A DNA stretch of 22,500 bases from Actinidia chinensis (taxonomy: Eukaryota; Streptophyta; Magnoliopsida; Ericales; Actinidiaceae): positions 8,424,623-8,447,122 of the forward strand of contig CM018890.1 in NCBI GenBank assembly GCA_009663005.1, given 5' to 3'. Below the pieces are notes generated by a model. It had not been told where the DNA came from and did not search any database. It saw nothing but the letters and a program-made list of their open reading frames with translations. The position numbers and the translations under genes are program-made. How positions within the stretch are numbered: position 1 is the stretch's first letter; every line of letters starts with the position of its first letter. Below are positions 17,416 through 22,500 of this stretch, piece by piece.

Positions 17416-18925
17416 GTACAAATTTCGTTACCCTTTTTAGTTGACCATGGCCATCGAAAAGTACAACAAACAAATACATATATCTGCATTTATATAATAA
17501 AGAAAGGAAAAGCATAGAAAATAATCAGAATATCAATTGTTTGAAACTAGAGTATAGTTTCCTAAATCCAATTTTACGCTTAACTAGTAACATTTTTCTA
17601 TTCTATATTAGTTTCGTCCATGACCATTGAATCTAACAGAACTTGTAATAAACATATGATATATCCAAAACTTGTCATCCTTTAACAAATGGCGTGAAGT
17701 GCACTCTTGGTTCTTCTAGATTCATGAACATTTCTCATAACTCATCATGAAGGCTGAATTCCAATCAGCACCAATACTTCAAAAAAAAAATGACAAAATG
17801 ACAATTGCACATTATGCTTATGAGTTATGAAATTGTCTTGGTGTGAATTAATTGGTCATGGTATTATTTTGGCATTTAACTGTCTAATCATTTTTCTGCA
17901 TGTCATTTATATGTTCTCCTTTGCATTTGCGCATGCTACTAATAACATGCAAATGGTAATGATTTAGTAATTTGTAGAATTATAGATAAAGATGCATTAT
18001 GGCAACAATCACTGTAGTAGTATTCTCAAAACATTAGCCATTGAGCTTTACTTTCCCAATCTTCTGTCCCACAACGAAAACTACTAACCTTGCTCCCAAC
18101 TTTTGTCAAAATGCATACTATTTCAATAGAATGAGATTTATTATGACAATGAAATAAATAGTTTCAAAATAAATATACTTTACCCTGTGATATTAAAATT
18201 ATAAATCTTTAAAAAAATGGTTATAATAGTTAAGTTATTTATTTTTTTGAACATTTTTTTGCTTATTATAATTAAATTATGTATTTTGTGTAGACATACT
18301 TTTTGTTATTATAATCAAATTATATCTGTTTTTAAAAAATAAAATTCTTATGATAATCAAATATCTATTTTACAGGTAATCTATATTTTATAATGATAAT
18401 GAAAAATAAAATTATTTTTGCGATCAAATTTTATGATTTCCGGAACAAAAAAAAATTCTTATGATAATCAAACTACATTCCTTTTTGCAACAAAAAAAAT
18501 GATAATTGAATGCTATGGTTTTTTTCAAAACAAGATGATTAAATTATTTATTTTTTGAAAACATAAATTATTTTTTTTGCGTACGATACCCACATCATCT
18601 TCATGAAAACTTTTTAAGCGATATCAAAATTATATATTAGGAGGCCACTGTCAATAATAACTGAGATGAAATATATTTTTATGGTTATAATGTGGCAACA
18701 CGTGCCCAACCACGAGTTAAAATAAAAATGACGCTGATGTTGAAATATGGAAACAAACTACTTATTAGAGGTGGGTCCATTTTGAATGGCCCCGCTATGA
18801 GACCAATTCTTTTTGAGTGGTCCGTGTCCCAATTTATGCACAATATTTGTAAATGTAGCATGGCTTTTAAAAGAATTGGTAATCAAATTATAGTTTTTAA
18901 AAATATTAATGTAAATATTTCGTCT

Positions 18926-19040
18926 TTAGTGATTGTTTTTTAATATTTGAATAAAATTTATACATTTTTAGTTTTCTGTTGCCAAGAGAAACCAAAAAAT
19001 ATAAACTTTTTATCAAATAGTTAAAAAAGTTCACTAAAGA
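18926..19040. repeat. AT-rich hairpin element (copy in unit B intron)
   Basis: The left arm starts CTTTAGTGATTGTTTTTTAA and the right arm ends TTAAAAAAGTTCACTAAAGA. Inner arms AATAAAATTTATA / TATAAACTTTTTAT surround the loop TTTTCTGTTGCCAAGAGAAA. Pairing is slightly better than in unit A. Confidence 0.6.
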
Positions 19041-19348
19041 TGACAATCAAATGTGGGACTTAAACACATCCCATTATAGACCGGCTTGTTGTACTTTGGC
19101 TCAATCCTTTTATTTTCCAATTTTCTTCTTCGGCTCTAGTTAAAATTAATTCAAAACCAAAAACGAAGTTGAGTTTTTGTCCAAATCATATGAAAGTTGA
19201 AATAATGGTTTCTATCAATTATATCCCATCATAGGTTACTTCATAATTTCATATACGCATACTCTTACCAAGTAATTATGGTTATTTAACTATTATTAAA
19301 AAAAATCAAAAAATTCATACAAGAGATATACTGTCATAAATTAGTAAT

Positions 19349-19639
19349 ATGATACAAGTAAAGTGTCAAGCTCTAAGCCCTCCAAGCCTACTGGTCTTTT
19401 TCAAAACGTATTTGGATGGGTTGTCCTTAGATTGCCCTTCAAGCACAAAATTGCTTCACGCCAGATTTAGAGTGGATAGTCCACAGATGGAATTTGAAAG
19501 TTTCCCACAACTTGGTAATAAAAGATGCAATTCAATATATGAGTTAAATGTGCAATTGTATTTGAATGGGCATGGTCAAATCCACACAAGCTCTTGTAAT
19601 TCATCGCGTCGCAATTGCAGGAAAAGTGCCAACCTGTGA
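19349..19639 (+). other. Intronic open frame, possible relic LRR exon
   Basis: A 96-codon frame lies within the duplicated intron just before exon 5. It contains YLDGLSLDCPSSTKLL, MEFESFPQLGNKRCNSI and VQLYLNGHGQI. It has an L..L.L..C spacing compatible with one LRR but no clear family match. The unit A counterpart (about 16700-16970) has shifts and stops later on. In the first part the two copies differ mainly by synonymous or conservative changes (GGG TTG against GGA CTA for Gly-Leu; Lys/Arg, Val/Ile, Phe/Leu). An exon lost from the gene model or a chance open frame are both possible. Confidence 0.3.
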
Positions 19640-19693
19640 AGTTAACCGTTGAGTAAGAGTCACTAACCCAATGTGTTTGACATAACTTTGCAG

Positions 19694-20078
19694 GTTGTTT
19701 TTCCTGCACTAAATCATTTGGAAATGCATTCATTGCCCAACATAACAGAGATTTGGAGCAAGCAAGCACTCCCAGAACCAGAAGAAGAAGTGGAATCCTT
19801 TTTCCAGCTTACAAGCATTGCCGTAGATGAGTGTAACGAGTTGGTGAATGTGATTCCGTCACATATGCTTCCACAGTTACAAAAGCTGCAAAAACTGAGT
19901 GTACGAAGTTGTCCAAAGATTGAAACAATAGTCTCCAGGACAACAAAAGAAGAAAACGTTCTCAGTAATGATATTATTGTGTTCCCTGAGTTGAGCATTT
20001 TGATGCTTTAACTGTTTGGGAAAACTCAGAAGTTTTTGTACCTCAGCATCTGAAGCACAACTCTACTTCAACAACAAG
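19694..20078 (+). pseudogene. NLR exon 5, LRR exon with +1 frameshift
   Basis: Follows CATAACTTTGCAG and ends at AACAAG|GTACAA. It is the twin of exon 4 but 385 nt long against 384. One extra base in CTTTAACTG (exon 4: CTTGACTG) makes an immediate TAA after LSILML (stop near 20009-20011). Beyond the insertion the original frame resumes as GKLRSFCTSASEAQLYFNNK to the splice donor. Before it, 100-odd codons are open and LRR-like (LTSIAVDECNEL, LQKLSVRSCPKIETI). If spliced in, translation would end here, losing the two C-terminal exons. Confidence 0.8.
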
Positions 20079-20616
20079 GTACAAATTTCGTTACCCTTTT
20101 TAGGTGACCATGGCCATCGAAAAGCACAAAACACACACACATACATCTGTATTTATATAATACATAAAAGAAAAACGAAGAAAACACCAAGAATAGTTTG
20201 TTTGTTTGTTTGTTTTACAAGAGCTCTATGGTTAAAGACGTGAAGTTGTTTGTGGATCAAGCCATTTAAAAAATCCTTTTAATCCAGTCACTAGTTTATG
20301 TTTGAACCTATATTTAGGGAATTCTTTGTTATCTTATCAGTTATTTAAAACTAGATTATATTTTCCTAAATCCAAATTTATGCTCAACTAGTAACATGTT
20401 TCTGTTCTATATTAGTTTCGTCCATGACCATGTAATATAATAGAACTTGTCATAAACATACGATATATCCAAAACTTGCCAGCCTTTAACAAGTGGCGTG
20501 AAGTGCACTTTTGGCTCTTCCATGTTTATGAACATTCCTCATCACTCATCACGAAGACTGAATTCCAATAGGCACTAATACTTCAAAAAAAGATGACTAA
20601 ACGAATCCTATTGCAG
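20079..20616 (+). other. NLR intron 5
   Basis: Non-coding. It contains a (GTTT)n microsatellite at about 20194-20214 and the 3' part of duplication unit B. It ends at the acceptor CCTATTGCAG. Confidence 0.6.
20194..20214. repeat. (GTTT)n microsatellite
   Basis: Five consecutive TTTG-type units within intron 5. The same place in unit A (after about 17520) has none, so it expanded after the duplication or came with an insertion. Confidence 0.85.
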
Positions 20617-20697
20617 GTTACATTCCCAAAGTTGACGAAATTATATCTTGATGATCATTTAAAAGAGATCTTCAGAGAAGGGATTTATGCGACAGAG
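20617..20697 (+). CDS. NLR exon 6, short 27-codon exon
   Basis: Phase 0 from the acceptor TATTGCAG to the donor ACAGAG|GTAACT. It encodes VTFPKLTKLYLDDHLKEIFR and a few more residues, one last LRR-like strand (FPKLTKLYLDD). The sister LRR exons also start V-x-FP, so this looks like the head of the same module cut short. It is intact, but lies downstream of the frameshift in exon 5. Confidence 0.65.
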
Positions 20698-20846
20698 GTA
20701 ACTCCAAAATCTTAAGAATTTTAATCTTTACACATTCTTTGTCAACCAAATCTATGGTTCATTTTGTTTTTCATTCATTTCATGAAATATTTACAAGAAA
20801 CTACACAATGAATGCTTCTTATTCATTTCACTTTTCTTTCGTTTAG

Positions 20847-20942
20847 GAATGTATTGCATTGGGTGAGAAAGAATATAGGAACCGAAAGTGGATGAACCAT
20901 TTCAGGCGAGTGCTGAAGAACAAAGGAAGATCATTACTCTGA
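20847..20942 (+). CDS. NLR exon 7, basic C-terminal tail and stop
   Basis: Follows TTTCTTTCGTTTAG. It has 31 codons and TGA at 20940-20942: ECIALGEKEY, then RNRKWMNHFRRVLKNKGRS. It is rich in Arg/Lys, with 11 basic residues after the first six codons. Its phase matches exon 6 (GAG|GAA). A short separate terminal exon after the last LRR is known in this receptor group. A function such as membrane or nucleic-acid contact is speculation. Confidence 0.6.
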   Translation, partial: ECIALGEKEYRNRKWMNHFRRVLKNKGRSLL

Positions 20943-20948
20943 ACGTTG

Positions 20949-21912
20949 ATGGAAAATGGGTTCAAAACCCGTTAGTTTTGTCCAACTTTAAGACTTAATT
21001 AAAATGGAATCCACATACCTTTTTGATGGGTTTAAGTGGCTATAGATACACTTCTACGTGAGGATTAATAATATGTAATTAGTTGTTCAAAATTATTTAC
21101 AATTGAATTAAAAATTGACTCCAAAGTGTGCTACATAAATATGTTTTTGTAGTAAAAAGCTGTTGGTCTCATATTGGAAAGGAGATGAAAGTTAAAGTGG
21201 TTTATAAGGAAATACTTTCACACCTTGGAATGGGCACCAAGGGATACCCAAGTTTTTTAAGGAGGACAGTTATTGATGGGCTTGGGCCTAAACTATGGAC
21301 TTTGTGGGTTGGACTAAAAAATCCACACGCGCGTGCGTTGCCCGCTCGGGTCAAGGCTGTGGGCGCAAGTGCGGGTTGTGGGTTTGGGCCGAACAACTAT
21401 ATTTTTTATAGAAAATTTATTTTATTTTTTTAATAAATAAAGTTTTAGTAATTATATTTTTAGTCCCGAACAGTTGCGTCCGTTTGGTTTAGTTCCGAAC
21501 TATCGCGTCTTTTCGTTTTGCTCCTCGTACGTTTGAATTTTAAACGAAAAGATCATTTTGATGATTTGCCTTCCTTTTGAAAAGTTGCATCCTTTCCAAA
21601 CAGCCACGAATGCTCCTATTTAAACATTCCCCCTTCAGCCATTCTAGTATATCCATATATCTGAACAATTGTCCGAATTCTTATCTTTCTCTGCACTTTT
21701 CTTTTGCATAATTTTTTGAGAGAGAAAGTTTGATACGTAAATTTGGTTCGCTAGACTTGAAGTTCGAAGTGCTTCGATTTCAAGTAGATCATTGGATCTT
21801 AGGAGACATATGTCGATCAACTTGTAGCACGGAGCGAAGGCGAATTTTGTTTTAAGAAGATTGTGTAAAACACAAGCCTCGATCACTCATATTTTTCAGA
21901 TTATACTTTTAC
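20949..21912 (+). mobile_element. LTR-retrotransposon long terminal repeat, probably solo or truncated
   Basis: Several features match plant LTRs. ATATTGGAAAGGAGATGAAA and GGTTTATAAGGAAAT (TATA box near 21201) precede an ACACCTTGGAATGGG block. A GC-rich CACGCGCGTGCG patch follows, then a short repeated unit (AGTCCCGAACAGTTGCGTC / AGTTCCGAACTATCGCGTC, 21462-21510). A late segment reads GGCGAATTTTGTTTTAAGAAG ... AACACAAGCCTCGATC. The right end is set at ...TTTTACA (21912), followed by ATCGGTA, a weak match to a primer-binding site (TTGGTATC type). The left end is uncertain: TGATGG at 20949, seven bases after the NLR stop, or TGTTGG at 21162. No second LTR, gag or pol is in view. Frames at 21128-21433 (+) and 21644-21886 (-) are incidental. 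Confidence 0.5.
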
Positions 21913-22500
21913 AATCGGTACATTAAAAATTTATTGTATACAGATTTATTATAAATAAAAAAATAAAATCCCCTATTTAGAAATCAACTACAATGTTTTA
22001 CCAGCCTTGTTCTATTCTGTTCACAATTTTTTATATGTTGTTAACAGATTGTTTTTTCCAATACTTAAATAGATTTTTCTTACAAATTTTACTTTATTGA
22101 CGTCAACGAGGAATGGTAAATGGTATGCAGCCTCTTTTACTATTGTTATTGGTACACGTTTTTGTAAAAGCAGTGCACTTCTCTGTGTTGGTTTTTCCTC
22201 ATTTTATGGTCTGAACAAAATAAAATTTTAATTGTGTCACTTGCCTTTTTTAAGATACAAAGGCTTTCAAACTGAGGCTTTTGAAAAAATGAAATTGAAT
22301 ACCACTAGAAATATCATTTTCATGGGTAAATTATGTGAATAGTCACTAAGTATTTATCTTGTGCTACTTGGGTTTCTTATATGCTAATTTTCTCATTTTT
22401 ATCTTTAATGTATCCAATTAAATGTATCTAATTGGGTTTTATGTAGCCCTTTGATAATTACGAATGTTTTTTTTTAAGTTTTCTTTATTATAAAAAAATG
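21913..22500. other. AT-rich intergenic sequence, nothing recognised
   Basis: No open frame, RNA gene or clear repeat was supported. The beginning may be the internal edge of the retrotransposon. Confidence 0.4.

Larger units (their letters stand above)
15440..17800 (+). repeat. Direct duplication, unit A (intron + LRR exon + intron)
   Basis: Paired with 18580-20600 in the same order and orientation. Homologous stretches are the intron around AGGAGGCGACTGTCAATAAT (15520), GTGGGACTTAAACACATCCC (16338), the exon 17032-17415 and the downstream intron around TTAGTTTCGTCCATGACCAT (17608). Homology ends near AATACTTCAAAAAAA (about 17790). The event multiplied a complete exon with both splice sites. 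Confidence 0.88.
17416..19693 (+). other. NLR intron 4, end of unit A and start of unit B
   Basis: 17416-17800 completes unit A. 17800-18580 is unique to this intron and holds no exon; about 18190-18560 is AT-rich with degenerate recurrences of a TATGATAATCAAA-type motif. From about 18580 unit B begins. A short open frame at 19349-19639 is listed separately. Confidence 0.7.
18580..20600 (+). repeat. Direct duplication, unit B (intron + LRR exon + intron)
   Basis: Counterpart of 15440-17800. It lacks the 203-bp transposon and about 220 bp of intron found in unit A. Both splice sites of its exon are retained, and the intron after it (TTAGTTTCGTCCATGACCAT near 20415, GGCGTGAAGTGCACTTTTGG near 20495) is close to the unit A version. 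Confidence 0.88.
11193..20942 (+). pseudogene. CC-NBS-LRR (NLR) disease-resistance gene, disrupted, seven exons
   Basis: Intact relatives are intracellular immune receptors of the RPS2 / At4g27190 group. An N-terminal coiled coil signals, an ATP/ADP-binding NB-ARC domain is the switch, and C-terminal leucine-rich repeats sense pathogen effectors or their host targets. Exons inferred from splice sites and frame are 11193-13923, 14131-14493, 15025-15288, 17032-17415, 19694-20078, 20617-20697 and 20847-20942. Internal junctions are GT..AG and phase 0 apart from the lost donor after exon 2. Exon 1 carries many frameshifts and stops through CC and NB-ARC, exon 2 has a ruined donor and exon 5 a +1 frameshift, so a full receptor cannot be made. 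The later LRR exons are well preserved, suggesting recent inactivation, gene conversion with intact relatives, or expression as a shortened LRR product. Introns 15289-17031 and 17416-19693 contain a direct duplication. Confidence 0.85.

Noticed and set aside
17052..17489. Minus-strand 145-codon frame, with a similar one at 19714-19998
   Set aside because: Both are antisense to twin LRR exons, so their similarity to each other comes from the duplication and not from an independent gene.
21128..21433. Plus-strand 101-codon frame with a GC-rich end
   Set aside because: Falls within LTR-like sequence across the TATA region; no domain. The minus frame 21202-21396 is its shadow.
1..22500. Search for tRNA, rRNA or a clear intact protein-coding gene elsewhere
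   Set aside because: No cloverleaf with A/B-box motifs, ribosomal sequence or long uninterrupted coding frame was recognised outside the NLR locus; small RNA genes lacking strong sequence signatures could still be missed by eye.

Overview
The window looks like a nuclear genomic segment from a flowering plant. It is AT-rich and crowded with small terminal-inverted-repeat transposons. Its genes have plant-type introns (GT..AG with poly-T tracts) and its one large gene is a coiled-coil NBS-LRR (NLR) resistance gene of the RPS2 / At4g27190 kind. The species cannot be fixed from the sequence. No bacterial-style operon, tRNA, rRNA or CRISPR array was seen, and most open frames in the first 11 kb are chance frames in AT-rich DNA.

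Layout. 1-2.0 kb holds a short tandem repeat and the decayed middle of an OTU-type cysteine protease (deubiquitinase) gene, in three recognisable pieces with frame-shifting deletions. 2.0-5.3 kb is intergenic, with a dispersed repeat pair, microsatellites, a 28-bp tandem duplication and a probable small transposon. 5.3-7.9 kb is a cluster of non-autonomous DNA transposons: a 951-bp PIF/Harbinger-type element with TAA target duplication, an 85-bp element landed directly on its right-hand TAA, a 450-bp relative, and a 400-bp element with roughly 110-bp inverted repeats. 9.1-10.2 kb is another, more decayed element. None carries a transposase.

11.19-20.94 kb is the NLR locus on the + strand. Exon 1 (11193-13923) should encode the CC, NB-ARC and first LRR blocks. 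Its CC-NB-ARC part is broken by many frameshifts and stops, although P-loop, kinase-2, RNBS-B/C/D and MHD signatures can still be read across frames. The LRR part from 12925 stays open for 243 codons. Six further exons follow, all joining in phase 0: four LRR exons (14131, 15025, 17032, 19694), a 27-codon exon and a 31-codon basic terminal exon ending at TGA 20942. The third and fourth LRR exons lie in a direct duplication of about 2 kb that includes introns (about 15440-17800 and 18580-20600). One copy later received a 203-bp transposon with a 10-bp target duplication. The LRR exons are far better preserved than the nucleotide-binding switch, but one has a lost splice donor and one a +1 frameshift, so the locus as a whole reads as a pseudogene.

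20.95-21.91 kb resembles a long terminal repeat of a retrotransposon just downstream of the NLR stop. The last 600 bp show nothing recognisable. The most interesting signals are how the LRR exons multiplied (whole intron-plus-exon units, one exon apparently re-started at a splice acceptor recruited from its own coding sequence), an open, partly conserved intronic frame in the duplicated unit, and a family of AT-rich hairpin sequences scattered through the window, including inside the duplicated NLR introns.
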